From Eubacterium sp. (GTDB taxonomy: Bacteria; Bacillota; Clostridia; Lachnospirales; Lachnospiraceae), in contig DNFT01000115.1 of assembly GCA_003486385.1 (NCBI GenBank), forward strand, positions 1 through 64,000: a DNA stretch of 64,000 nucleotides, read 5' to 3'. The position numbers were made by a program, and so were the translations under genes. Positions within the stretch are counted from its first letter, which is position 1; each line of letters opens with the position of its first letter. This document shows, piece by piece, positions 54,785 to 63,160 of this stretch. The notes under the pieces are model-generated. The model did not search any database. It had not been told where the DNA came from and worked only from the letters and a program-made list of their open reading frames with translations.

Positions 54785-56941
54785 CTATGTCGGAGCCTCT
54801 GTCTGATTCTCCATCGATGATTCAGCCGGTTCATCAGGCTGCTCCTGTGCAGGCGGTTGTGCCGGCTCCTCAGTTGATGGCTGTGAAGCTTCATCCGCCG
54901 GTGCCTCACCTGACGGTTGTGTCGACTCCTGCTCCGGTGCCTGCGTTGGCGGCTCTGTGGCTTCCACCGTCTCAGGATTTCCTTCGGCGTCCGTGACCGT
55001 CTCACCGTTCTCGTCCGTGACATACTCAGCACTGCTCTCCGGCTGGGACTGAGTAGGTGTCGGCAGTCCTCCGACATTAATCTCATAGGACTCATCAACC
55101 GGATATATCTCAAGATACGGAATAAGCTCTATCATAATATCTCTTGCAAGCTCCTGCGCTGCCCTTGAGGTATCGAAGTCCTCAACCTGCGCTTCATCAA
55201 GAACAACATAGAATACAACCTGTGGCTCCTCCGCCGGCATGAAGCCTATAAATGATGTCACATAATGCTGCTTGTCTCTTGGCTGCTTCTCGGCTGCTCC
55301 TGTCTTTCCCCCGACACTGTAGCCCGCAATCTTAAGATAACCGCCTGTACCATAATCCACAACATTTTTGAGATACCCTCTCAGTGTCTGAGAAGTCTCT
55401 TCCGACACTGTCCTTCTCACAAGAACACTTTCATTCTCTAACAGAGTCTCTCCGCCTGCACTCTTTATCTCCTTGACAAGGTGAGGCTGATAGTAGCTGC
55501 CACCATTTATAAGTGAGGAGAATGCCGCCACCTCCTGCACCATGGTAACATTAAGGTTCTGACCGAAGCTGTTGGTCGCAAGATCGATATCCGTAACCAG
55601 ATCCTTCTTTATAATCAGTCCATATTCTTCGCCGGGCAGGTCAACCCCCGTCTTTGCTCCGAAATTAAATCTGCTCACATAATCATAGAATACATCTTTT
55701 CCGATAGTTGCCGCCATCTGCATCAATGCGTCATTGCATGACTCCTCAAGTGCCTGACCAACAGTCAGCAGCCCATGTCCCTCCGGATGTGCGCAGCTTA
55801 TCTTCGTTCCCATAACCACCTCATGACCGTCACATAAGTATTCCTCAGTTCCGTCTAAGATTCCTTCCTCAATTCCACTTGCAATGGTAAATGCCTTAAA
55901 AACCGAACCCGGCTCAAATATCGTCGACACACAGTAGTTGCTCCATACATCGTACAACGCATCCACCATCGCGTCATTATCCATCTCTGAGAGTTCCTCT
56001 TCCGTGTAATATGCCGACAAATCGCTTGGATTATTGAGGTCGAAGCTCGGATACTGTGCCATTGATAGTATCTGTCCGTTATTAGGATCCGCAATTATTA
56101 CTGATGTATGTTTTGAACCGTAGGCTTCATTAAATTCTCTTATCTTTTTCTCAACAATTCTCTGTATATTGGCATTGATGGTCAGCACCACGGTACTGCC
56201 ATTTATAGCCGGCTTTATGGTTGTCTCCATATCGGAGTCCTCTCCGACATATCCATATTCTCTTCCATTAGTCCCGGTAAGATATGAATTGTACTGATTT
56301 TCAATTCCGATTACACCCGTGGCCTCCGTTGCATACCCTAACACAGAGGCAAGCAATGAATCGTAGGGATAGGTTCTTATGTACTCCTCCTCTAGCCATG
56401 AAGCAGCATATTTATTGGAATCAGCCTCCTTTGCTGCCTTATACTCCGTAACCTGGTCATAGGTGAGATATTTCAACACCTTCTTGTAAGCACAGTTCTT
56501 ATTCTCATAGCTGTTATATGTATCAAGAAGCTCCTGCCTGTCAAGACCTAAGCACTGAACCAGCAGTTCTATGTTCGCCTCCCTGTCCGTATCCTCTTCC
56601 CAATAGTTGTTAGGGTCAAGTATAAGATTATAGACCTTCTGTGAATATGCAAGCACCGTTCCCGTTCTGTCCGTTATGTCCCCTCTCTTAGCAAGAATTG
56701 TTGAGTTCTTATATCTGAGGTTATCAAATACCTTCTTGGAATACAGATCCTGATTAGAACGGTTTATATCTATCATTCTTAATGCAAGTAAAAAAAAGGC
56801 AATCACAACGACACCTGCCACAAACAACAGCTTAAATTTCATCTTCCGTTGCAATTTCCTTGTTTTTATCTTCCGGACAAAAGCATATTCCTTCTTAACT
56901 GGCTTAGTCTCATCCGGCTGCATGATATTACTGTTGTTCAT
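54785..56941 (-). CDS. Class B penicillin-binding protein (division PBP, PBP2B/FtsI-like)
   Basis: A 718-residue transpeptidase. One transmembrane helix (about 38-57, LLFVAGVVVIAFFLLALRMI) is followed by a dimerisation domain (LAKRGDITDRTGTVLAYSQ). The penicillin-binding domain has SVFK (FEPGSVFKAFT), SCN (LEESCNDALM) and KTG (VGGKTGAAEK). The last about 95 residues are a Pro/Glu/Gln/Ser/Thr-rich, probably unstructured extracellular tail with no PASTA domain. It lies 8 nt after ftsL, the usual place of the division PBP. Confidence 0.92.
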   Translation of the reverse strand: MNNSNIMQPDETKPVKKEYAFVRKIKTRKLQRKMKFKLLFVAGVVVIAFFLLALRMIDINRSNQDLYSKKVFDNLRYKNSTILAKRGDITDRTGTVLAYSQKVYNLILDPNNYWEEDTDREANIELLVQCLGLDRQELLDTYNSYENKNCAYKKVLKYLTYDQVTEYKAAKEADSNKYAASWLEEEYIRTYPYDSLLASVLGYATEATGVIGIENQYNSYLTGTNGREYGYVGEDSDMETTIKPAINGSTVVLTINANIQRIVEKKIREFNEAYGSKHTSVIIADPNNGQILSMAQYPSFDLNNPSDLSAYYTEEELSEMDNDAMVDALYDVWSNYCVSTIFEPGSVFKAFTIASGIEEGILDGTEEYLCDGHEVVMGTKISCAHPEGHGLLTVGQALEESCNDALMQMAATIGKDVFYDYVSRFNFGAKTGVDLPGEEYGLIIKKDLVTDIDLATNSFGQNLNVTMVQEVAAFSSLINGGSYYQPHLVKEIKSAGGETLLENESVLVRRTVSEETSQTLRGYLKNVVDYGTGGYLKIAGYSVGGKTGAAEKQPRDKQHYVTSFIGFMPAEEPQVVFYVVLDEAQVEDFDTSRAAQELARDIMIELIPYLEIYPVDESYEINVGGLPTPTQSQPESSAEYVTDENGETVTDAEGNPETVEATEPPTQAPEQESTQPSGEAPADEASQPSTEEPAQPPAQEQPDEPAESSMENQTEAPT

Positions 56942-56949
56942 AGTTGTAC

Positions 56950-57447
56950 CTACTCCACATCCTTATACTGGACAACATACTCACTGTCCTCACTGTCATA
57001 GCTGACAATCTGACTGCACGATGGATAAACCATTCCAAGTTCCTCAGTAGCGACCTTATATATATAGTCATAATCTATGGATGAATTGATAGAGATTTCC
57101 AGATTATCATTCTCCATGGTCATAGTTGAAAGTTCTTTTCTGAGGCTTGCAATCTCTCTTGCTTTCTGTGTCATGTTGATATTAAGTGAAATATATTTTG
57201 TAAGCACGATAAAAATTCCAACCATGACACCTGCCATCACCAGTGTGAATGCAAAACCGAAGCTGGAACTGAGTCCATGATTAGCCTTGGTGTGCGCCTT
57301 GTGTAAGTCCTGTTTCTCCGGCTGCTGTGTTACTGTCTCCCGCTTTCTAGGAGATGTTGTCTCAATGTATGCCTCCTGCTTGCGGGCAAGGTTATCATTA
57401 ACATAGACTGTTCTGTATGAATTTCTATTATTTCTGCTATCTGCCAT
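56950..57447 (-). CDS. ftsL: FtsL-like septum formation protein
   Basis: A 165-residue bitopic protein. A charged cytoplasmic N-terminus of about 70 residues precedes one transmembrane helix (FAFTLVMAGVMVGIFIVLTKYI, about 75-96) and an extracytoplasmic coiled coil (AREIASLRKELSTMTMENDNLEISINS). This is the FtsL/DivIC architecture. Its start codon follows the rsmH stop immediately, and the PBP gene follows by 8 nt. It should pair with FtsQ and FtsB/DivIC at the septum. Confidence 0.85.
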   Translation of the reverse strand: MADSRNNRNSYRTVYVNDNLARKQEAYIETTSPRKRETVTQQPEKQDLHKAHTKANHGLSSSFGFAFTLVMAGVMVGIFIVLTKYISLNINMTQKAREIASLRKELSTMTMENDNLEISINSSIDYDYIYKVATEELGMVYPSCSQIVSYDSEDSEYVVQYKDVE

Positions 57448-58398
57448 TTAATTATCCCGCCTTCTTTCAAAAACCCTCAACTTTGAACTCTTTGCTCTCT
57501 TATTTACCTCAAGCTCTTCCTCCGTCGGTACAATAGGCTTTCTCGTTATAATCACACCCTTCGGCTTATTGCCGCACACGCATACCGGAAAATTCGGAGG
57601 ACATGTGCACACATCCACATTCTTCTTAAATCCATTCTTGACTATCCTGTCCTCAAGTGAATGGAATGTGATAATGCTCAATCTTCCTCCATCATTCAAA
57701 AGCTCTATCATATCGTCTATGGAGTTCTCAAGTACATCAAGCTCCTTGTTAACCTCAATCCTTATTGCCTGAAAGGTCTGCTTCGCAGGATGTCCTCCCG
57801 TAGCACGGAACTTCATCGGAATAGCAGCCTTGACAGCCTCGACAAGCTGTCCTGTCGTTGTGATTCTTCCAATCTCATTCCTCATGCGTACTATGTGCTT
57901 AGCGATATTCTTGGCAAACTGATCCTCGCCATAGTCCTTGATAATATGAAATAATTCGCTCTCGGAATACTCATTCACCACAACCTCAGCCGTAAGGCTC
58001 TGCCTGTTATCCATTCTCATATCAAGCGGTGCATCATCATCCTTGTAGGTGAAGCCTCTGTCCGCGTCATCTAACTGATGGGATGACACTCCTATATCGA
58101 GAAGTATTCCATCCACCCTTTCAATGCCAAGTTCAGCAAGAACACTCCTCATATTCACATAATTATTTCTGACTATGGTCACCTTATCGGCGAAGGGTTC
58201 AAGTCTCCTGGTCGCCGCAGCTATCGCTTCCTCATCCTGGTCGATACCTATAAGTCTCCCGTTCTCTCCTAAATGCTCACATATATGGTATGAATGTCCG
58301 GCTCCCCCTAAGGTTCCATCCACATATATTCCATCCGGCTTGATTGCAAGACTATCTATTGTTTCGTTAAGTAACACCGGTATGTGTTCAAATTCCAT
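57448..58398 (-). CDS. rsmH: 16S rRNA (cytosine-1402 N4) methyltransferase RsmH
   Basis: A 316-residue SAM-dependent methyltransferase (MraW) that methylates C1402 in the decoding centre of 16S rRNA. The N-terminus HIPVLLNETIDSL and the SAM motif YVDGTLGGAGHSYHI are present, as are DGILLDIGVSSHQLDDADRGFTY and the C-terminal FHSLEDRIVKNGF. Cysteines in CTCPPNFPVCVCG are seen in Firmicutes members. It is second in the dcw cluster after mraZ, 11 nt apart. Confidence 0.97.
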   Translation of the reverse strand: MEFEHIPVLLNETIDSLAIKPDGIYVDGTLGGAGHSYHICEHLGENGRLIGIDQDEEAIAAATRRLEPFADKVTIVRNNYVNMRSVLAELGIERVDGILLDIGVSSHQLDDADRGFTYKDDDAPLDMRMDNRQSLTAEVVVNEYSESELFHIIKDYGEDQFAKNIAKHIVRMRNEIGRITTTGQLVEAVKAAIPMKFRATGGHPAKQTFQAIRIEVNKELDVLENSIDDMIELLNDGGRLSIITFHSLEDRIVKNGFKKNVDVCTCPPNFPVCVCGNKPKGVIITRKPIVPTEEELEVNKRAKSSKLRVFERRRDN

Positions 58399-58409
58399 AT
58401 ACTTTCTCC

Positions 58410-58847
58410 TTAAATACTGAAACCGAATTTCTCCATATTGGCTGCGATTTCATCAATATTATCCTCGTACTCCTTCTGGTCAGCTAAGTATCTGTCCTTA
58501 TTCCAAATCTCGATTTTCTTGGAAGCTCCGGCCAATATGACCTCCTTGTCAAGCCCGGCATACTCCCTGAGCACTGCCGGAAGAAGAAACCTTCCCTGCT
58601 TGTCCACCTCACAGTCTGCCGCTCCCGCAAGGAAAAATCTCACAAACTGTCTTGTCTCCTTGTTCGTAATAGGCAGGGTGGCAAGCTTCTCCTCAAAAAC
58701 CCTCCAGTCATCATTGGAATATATGTACAGACATTTATCCGGGCTCTTAGTGACAATAAATTCATCTCCAAGCTGTTCTCTGAACTTGGCAGGCATAATC
58801 AGCCTTCCCTTAGCATCTATGGAATGGCTGTACTCGCCCATGAACAT
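58410..58847 (-). CDS. mraZ: Transcriptional regulator MraZ
   Basis: A 145-residue protein with two AbrB-like DNA-binding repeats (MFMGEYSHSIDAKGRLIMPAK and AADCEVDKQGRFLLPAVLREYAG). MraZ binds repeats in front of its own operon and regulates dcw expression. The ATG of MFMGEY is the family start; a GTG nine nt earlier lies too close to the GGAGG. The matching operator is visible upstream. Confidence 0.95.
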   Translation of the reverse strand: MFMGEYSHSIDAKGRLIMPAKFREQLGDEFIVTKSPDKCLYIYSNDDWRVFEEKLATLPITNKETRQFVRFFLAGAADCEVDKQGRFLLPAVLREYAGLDKEVILAGASKKIEIWNKDRYLADQKEYEDNIDEIAANMEKFGFSI

Positions 58848-58907
58848 TATTATCACCGCCTCCCTTCACTTCGTACTTCTCTGATGGGAAAAAGCGTACT
58901 CAATCTA

Positions 58908-58943
58908 CCACTTTCTACCACTTTGTTTCACTTTTCACCACTT
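58908..58943 (-). promoter_or_regulatory. MraZ operator (four 10-bp-spaced boxes)
   Basis: On the minus strand four AAGTGG/AAGTGA boxes occur exactly 10 bp apart (plus-strand CCACTT at 58908, 58918 and 58938, TCACTT at 58928). This matches the AAAGTG-type MraZ box arrays described in Mollicutes and the 10-bp-periodic MraZ sites of other bacteria. It lies just downstream of the -10, where binding could block transcription. Confidence 0.8.
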
Positions 58944-58951
58944 ATGATGAC

Positions 58952-58980
58952 ATTTTATACCTTTAATACACTAAAATCAA
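58952..58980 (-). promoter_or_regulatory. Sigma-A promoter of the mraZ/dcw operon
   Basis: On the minus strand, TTGATT (58980-58975) and TAAAAT (58957-58952) with a 17-nt spacer, immediately upstream of the MraZ boxes and about 105 nt before mraZ. Confidence 0.65.
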
Positions 58981-59017
58981 GTCCTTTTTTCTGTAGAGGA
59001 AGAATTTCCCAGAAAAC

Positions 59018-59060
59018 AAAAACCATCTGCTTGGATATTTTCTCCAAACAGATGGTTTTT
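59018..59060. terminator. Bidirectional terminator after lgt
   Basis: Perfect AAAAACCATCTG / CAGATGGTTTTT arms (59018-59029 with 59049-59060) with an inner TTGG/CCAA pairing. It lies 70 nt after the lgt stop and 40 nt before the mraZ promoter. Confidence 0.88.
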
Positions 59061-59129
59061 CTATAATATTCGTACAATTTCTATTCTTTTTATTTTGCAA
59101 AAGTGTATAAGGTATATCTTTACTTCTCT

Positions 59130-60011
59130 CTACTGTTCATTTCCATCCTTGGTTACCGGTGTTCTCTTCTTCAGCTGCACCCTGTTATATATAACAAACG
59201 CCACCGCTAATACAATAAGTATTATGGAGAGCACCTGTGAGGCAGCTATTCCGCCCAATGCCTTTATCACAAGCTGGTCTGTTCTGAGTCCCTCTATGAT
59301 GAATCGTCCCACGCCGTAGCCCATAAGGTATATCGCGAATATCTCTCCGTCGAACTTCTTATGTCTCTTGTAAAGGCAGATACCGATGAACAGCAGCAGG
59401 TTCCATGTTCCTTCATATAAAAATGTCGGGTGCACCTGAACATAGCTCACACCATCTATCGTCACAAGGTGTTCGATGAGCTCCTGTGTGATTCCCTTCG
59501 CCTCAGATACAGGAAGCTGCATCGCAAAGAGGCTGTCCGTATAGCCGCCGAACGCCTCCCTGTTAAAGAAGTTGCCCCAGCGCCCTATAATCTGTCCTAT
59601 GATAAGTCCCTGAACAGCCGTATCCGCCATGAGCCAGAACTTAAGCTTCTTTACCTTCGTGAATATAAAAAGTGTGAGAGCGGACGCTAACACTCCTCCG
59701 TATATGGCAAGTCCTCCCGCCCTGAGATTGAATATCTCAAGCGGATGCGCGCTGTAATAGTCCCACTCAAAAATGACATAGTATATTCTGGCACCTATTA
59801 TGGCTGCAATCAATGTGTACAGGGTAAAATCAATATAATCGTCGACCTTCTGCCCCGTCTTTTTCGCCTCACGGTAGGCAACAAGTGCACCGGCAAGCAT
59901 ACCAAGCGCTATTATCACTCCATAATATGCAATCTCAATTCCGAACACCGTAAATGATTTACCCGGGTTGAGGGTAAGTCCAAGATGCGGAAATCTTATT
60001 GTTGTGTTCAT
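59130..60011 (-). CDS. lgt: Prolipoprotein diacylglyceryl transferase Lgt
   Basis: A 293-residue polytopic membrane enzyme that transfers diacylglyceryl from phosphatidylglycerol to the lipobox cysteine of prolipoproteins. The family signature GRWGNFFNREAFGG is present, as are IGARIYYVIFEWDYY and HPTFLYEGTWNLLLF. About seven hydrophobic segments are visible. It would process lipoproteins such as the one at 42649. A single-gene unit with its own promoter and terminator. Confidence 0.96.
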   Translation of the reverse strand: MNTTIRFPHLGLTLNPGKSFTVFGIEIAYYGVIIALGMLAGALVAYREAKKTGQKVDDYIDFTLYTLIAAIIGARIYYVIFEWDYYSAHPLEIFNLRAGGLAIYGGVLASALTLFIFTKVKKLKFWLMADTAVQGLIIGQIIGRWGNFFNREAFGGYTDSLFAMQLPVSEAKGITQELIEHLVTIDGVSYVQVHPTFLYEGTWNLLLFIGICLYKRHKKFDGEIFAIYLMGYGVGRFIIEGLRTDQLVIKALGGIAASQVLSIILIVLAVAFVIYNRVQLKKRTPVTKDGNEQ

Positions 60012-60044
60012 ACATAACCTCCATACCTAAAAATAATTATATAT

Positions 60045-60073
60045 ATAATACTTCTTTTATTTTCCAATGACAA
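60045..60073 (-). promoter_or_regulatory. Sigma-A promoter of lgt
   Basis: On the minus strand, TTGTCA (60073-60068) and TATTAT (60050-60045) with a 17-nt spacer, 34 nt before the lgt ATG. Confidence 0.7.
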
Positions 60074-60081
60074 CCCCCTTG

Positions 60082-60241
60082 TTTATTTTGTAACTGTTCA
60101 GAGCCAAGCAGATTTTCGTATAAAAGTGTGAGTTGTGCTTGCACAAATGAACGCTTTTATATGAAAATCTATTTGGCGGATACGCCACACCGAGGAAATG
60201 CATAGCATTTTCGAGGTGGCTCTGAACAGTTACTTTATTTT
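60082..60241. mobile_element. MITE-like element with target-site duplication
   Basis: A 144-bp non-coding element (60090-60233) with perfect 17-bp terminal inverted repeats (GTAACTGTTCAGAGCCA and complement). It is flanked by a perfect 8-bp direct repeat TTTATTTT (60082-60089 and 60234-60241). Inside are three further hairpins (AGATTTTC/GAAAATCT arms, GGCG-gata-CGCC, and GAAATGC-ata-GCATTTT), giving a cloverleaf-like fold. It codes for no protein and sits between the lgt and ychF promoters. Confidence 0.85.
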
Positions 60242-60262
60242 ATAGTTATTCGGGTATTCGCA

Positions 60263-60291
60263 TTGCTTTTTTCTTCCCATTATGCTACTAT
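60263..60291 (+). promoter_or_regulatory. Putative sigma-A promoter of ychF
   Basis: TTGCTT (60263-60268) and TACTAT (60286-60291) with a 17-nt spacer, about 50 nt before the ychF ATG. Confidence 0.5.
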
Positions 60292-60342
60292 AAATCAGTA
60301 TGATTAGATACATCTTTAAGTAAACAGAAACGAGGAATCAAT

Positions 60343-61440
60343 ATGAAATTAGGTATTGTTGGTCTGCCGAACGTCGGCAAAAGTACGTTATTTAATTCAC
60401 TTACAAAGGCAGGTGCTGAATCCGCTAACTATCCATTCTGTACCATTGACCCTAACGTGGGCATTGTTACAGTTCCGGATGAGCGTTTAAATAAACTTGC
60501 TGCACTTTATAATTCAGCAAAAATCACACCTGCTGCCATTGAGTTTGTAGATATCGCAGGACTTGTAAAGGGTGCCTCCAAGGGTGAGGGACTTGGAAAC
60601 CAGTTTCTCTCACATATCCGTGAGGTTGACGCTATTGTACATGTAGTCCGCTGCTTTGAGGACAGCAACATTGTACACGTAGATGGAAGTGTTGACCCTA
60701 TTAGAGATATTGATACCATCAATCTCGAGCTTATATTCTCAGATATAGATATTCTTGAAAGAAGAATCGCCAAGGTCGGACGTGCAGCCATGAATGATAA
60801 GGCTCTCGCTAAGGAGAATGAGCTTCTTAAGAGACTCAAGGCTCACCTTGAGGAGGGCAGATCCGCACGCAGCTTTGAGACAGATGATGATGACGAGAAG
60901 GCTCTGATTGCTTCCTACACTCTTCTTACAGCCAAGCCGGTAATCTATGCCGCCAATGTATCCGAGGATGACCTTGCAGATGACGCAGCCTCCAACGAAT
61001 ATGTTGCTGAGGTCCGCAGATTCGCAGAATCGGAAGGCAGTGAGGTGTTCGTTGTATGTGCCAAGATTGAGGAGGAGATTTCCGAACTTGATGACGCAGA
61101 CAAGAAGGAATTTCTAGCAGACCTTGGTTTATCCGAATCAGGCCTTGATAAGCTGATAAGAGCCAGCTACTCTCTTCTCGGACTTATAAGCTATCTCACC
61201 GCCGGTCCTACAGAGACAAGAGCCTGGACTATCACCAAGGGAACCAAGGCTCCTCAGGCTGCCGGAAAGATACACAGCGATTTTGAGCGTGGCTTTATCC
61301 GTGCCGAGGTTGTCAACTATCAGGATCTCCTTGACTGTGGTTCCTACACGGTTGCCAAGGAGAAGGGACTTGTAGGTCTTGAGGGCAAGGATTATGTTGT
61401 CAAGGACGGGGATGTTGTTCTCTTCCGCTTCAACGTATAA
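60343..61440 (+). CDS. ychF: Obg-like ATPase YchF (OLA1)
   Basis: A 365-residue TRAFAC-class P-loop NTPase that prefers ATP and binds ribosomes. G1 is GLPNVGKST (about 7-15), G3 is VDIAGLVKGASKGEGLGN, with a coiled-coil insert (FSDIDILERRIAKVGRAAMNDKALAKENELL) and the C-terminal TGS domain (RAWTITKGTKAPQAAGKIHSDFERGFIRAEV). Full length. First of three plus-strand genes; ansA follows by 37 nt. Confidence 0.97.
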   Translation: MKLGIVGLPNVGKSTLFNSLTKAGAESANYPFCTIDPNVGIVTVPDERLNKLAALYNSAKITPAAIEFVDIAGLVKGASKGEGLGNQFLSHIREVDAIVHVVRCFEDSNIVHVDGSVDPIRDIDTINLELIFSDIDILERRIAKVGRAAMNDKALAKENELLKRLKAHLEEGRSARSFETDDDDEKALIASYTLLTAKPVIYAANVSEDDLADDAASNEYVAEVRRFAESEGSEVFVVCAKIEEEISELDDADKKEFLADLGLSESGLDKLIRASYSLLGLISYLTAGPTETRAWTITKGTKAPQAAGKIHSDFERGFIRAEVVNYQDLLDCGSYTVAKEKGLVGLEGKDYVVKDGDVVLFRFNV

Positions 61441-61477
61441 TCTTCCATCATAGGATATCATAGCTAGAAGAGGTTAT

Positions 61478-62473
61478 ATGAAAAAAATTTTTCTTATTAC
61501 AACAGGCGGAACAATCGCTTCAAGACAGACATCCGACGGTTTAGCTCCATCCGTAACATCTGATGAAATACTTGAGTATATTCCTGAGGTCGATGAGATA
61601 TGCTCAATAACAACCTACGGATTATTCAATCTTGACAGCACCAATGTCTGCTATCAGCACTGGATTTCAATGGTGAAATGTCTCAAAGAGCATTACAGCT
61701 CATACGATGGCTTCGTCATAACACACGGAACCGATACAATGGCTTACACGGCTGCTGCGCTTTCATATATGGTTCAGAACAGCATGAAGCCCATTGTCAT
61801 AACAGGTTCACAGCGCCCTCTTGCCTCTGTCGACTCAGACGCAAGAAGCAACCTGTTGAATGCCATCGTATTCGCATGTGATGAACACGCCCATGGAGTA
61901 CACATCCTTTTTGACAACAAGGTTATACTCGGAACGCGCGCAAGAAAGACGCACACTAAGAGCTTTAACGCCTTTAAGAGCATTGATTTTCCGGAGATAG
62001 CCATAGTGCGTGACAGGAGAGTCCGATATTATATAGAGGAAAAGGTGTCTGAGGACGGGCCGGACTTTTATACAAGTCTTGACCCTAAGGTCTTTGTACT
62101 CCGTCTTGTTCCGGGTATGAATCCCGACATTTTTTCCTTTTTAAAAGAGCACTATGATGGGCTTGTAATAGAGAGCTTCGGTGTAGGCGGCATCCCCTGC
62201 TATGACAATGAGAGCTTTGTCGATGCCGTAGCCGACTGGATTGCTTGTGGCAAGGCGCTTGTTATGACCACGCAGGTTCCCCATGAAGGAAGCGATATGT
62301 CCGTGTACATGGTCGGACAAGTCATCAAAAAGAAATATCGTCTGATAGAGGCCTACGACATGACAACAGAGGCAATCGTTGCCAAGCTGATGTGGATACT
62401 GGCTCAGACTAAGAAGCCTGCTGAAGTCCGCGAAATGTTCTACAGACCTGTACAAAATGACTTGAATATTTAA
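61478..62473 (+). CDS. ansA: Type I L-asparaginase
   Basis: A 331-residue cytoplasmic-type asparaginase hydrolysing L-Asn to Asp and ammonia. The catalytic threonines are in the N-terminal ITTGGTIASRQ motif and in DGFVITHGTDTMAYTA. ITGSQRPLASVDSDARSNL supports the asparaginase/glutaminase family. There is no signal peptide. It lies between ychF and rpe on the plus strand and probably shares their transcript. Confidence 0.93.
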   Translation: MKKIFLITTGGTIASRQTSDGLAPSVTSDEILEYIPEVDEICSITTYGLFNLDSTNVCYQHWISMVKCLKEHYSSYDGFVITHGTDTMAYTAAALSYMVQNSMKPIVITGSQRPLASVDSDARSNLLNAIVFACDEHAHGVHILFDNKVILGTRARKTHTKSFNAFKSIDFPEIAIVRDRRVRYYIEEKVSEDGPDFYTSLDPKVFVLRLVPGMNPDIFSFLKEHYDGLVIESFGVGGIPCYDNESFVDAVADWIACGKALVMTTQVPHEGSDMSVYMVGQVIKKKYRLIEAYDMTTEAIVAKLMWILAQTKKPAEVREMFYRPVQNDLNI

Positions 62474-62486
62474 AGGAGTATCCTTG

Positions 62487-63143
62487 ATGAAATATAAAAA
62501 TATATTATCACCATCCATTTTGTCTGCCGACTTCGGAAATCTTGCAAGGGATATTCATACTATAGATGAAGCCGGTGCAGAATACATTCACATTGATGTC
62601 ATGGACGGAATTTTTGTCCCAAGCATTTCCTTCGGAATGCCTATAATAAAATCAATCCGTCCGTTGACAGATAAGATTTTCGACTTACATCTTATGATAG
62701 AAGAGCCTATCAGATATGTTGATGAATTCACCTCTCTTGGGGCAGATATAATCACGGTTCATGTGGAGGCCTGCAAGGACACTGCCGCTACACTTAAAAG
62801 AATCAAGGAGCTTGGTGTAAAAGCAGGTATCACCTTGAATCCCGACACTCCGCTTAGCGATGTCAGGGAATTTCTGCCGCTGGCAGATATGCTTCTTATA
62901 ATGAGTGTTGTTCCGGGCTTCGGAGGTCAGAAGTTTATTGAAGCCTCCCTTGACAAGCTAAGGGAAGCTGTTATATTACGTGATGAGCTTGGTCTTAACT
63001 ATGATATTGAAATAGATGGCGGTGTGAACTTCGATAATATCAGGGATATACACGAGGCAGGTGCTAATATTATTGTTGCCGGCTCAGCAGTTTTTAAAGG
63101 AAATGCTGCCGACAACGTAAAAAAACTCATAGAGCTTATGTAA
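62487..63143 (+). CDS. rpe: Ribulose-phosphate 3-epimerase
   Basis: A 218-residue TIM-barrel enzyme interconverting ribulose 5-phosphate and xylulose 5-phosphate in the pentose phosphate pathway. Motifs: SPSILSADFGNL, YIHIDVMDGIFVPSISFG, FDLHLMIEEP, LIMSVVPGFGGQKFI and IDGGVNFDNI. The ATG has AAGGAG 8-9 nt upstream; a TTG three nt earlier is not needed. Its stop codon lies inside the terminator stem it shares with rsgA. In Firmicutes rpe is typically next to rsgA, here convergent. Confidence 0.96.
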   Translation: MKYKNILSPSILSADFGNLARDIHTIDEAGAEYIHIDVMDGIFVPSISFGMPIIKSIRPLTDKIFDLHLMIEEPIRYVDEFTSLGADIITVHVEACKDTAATLKRIKELGVKAGITLNPDTPLSDVREFLPLADMLLIMSVVPGFGGQKFIEASLDKLREAVILRDELGLNYDIEIDGGVNFDNIRDIHEAGANIIVAGSAVFKGNAADNVKKLIELM

Positions 63144-63160
63144 GCTCTATGAGTTTTTAT
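63121..63160. terminator. Shared bidirectional terminator between rpe and rsgA
   Basis: A near-perfect palindrome (AACTCATAGAGCTTA arms around the rpe stop) flanked by A5 on the left and T5 on the right. The rpe stop codon is in the 3' arm and the rsgA stop (63159-63157) directly adjoins it. Confidence 0.88.

Noticed and set aside
60090..60233. Simple bidirectional terminator between lgt and ychF
   Set aside because: The two genes are divergent, so no transcript ends here; the 8-bp flanking duplication and long nested structure fit a mobile element better.
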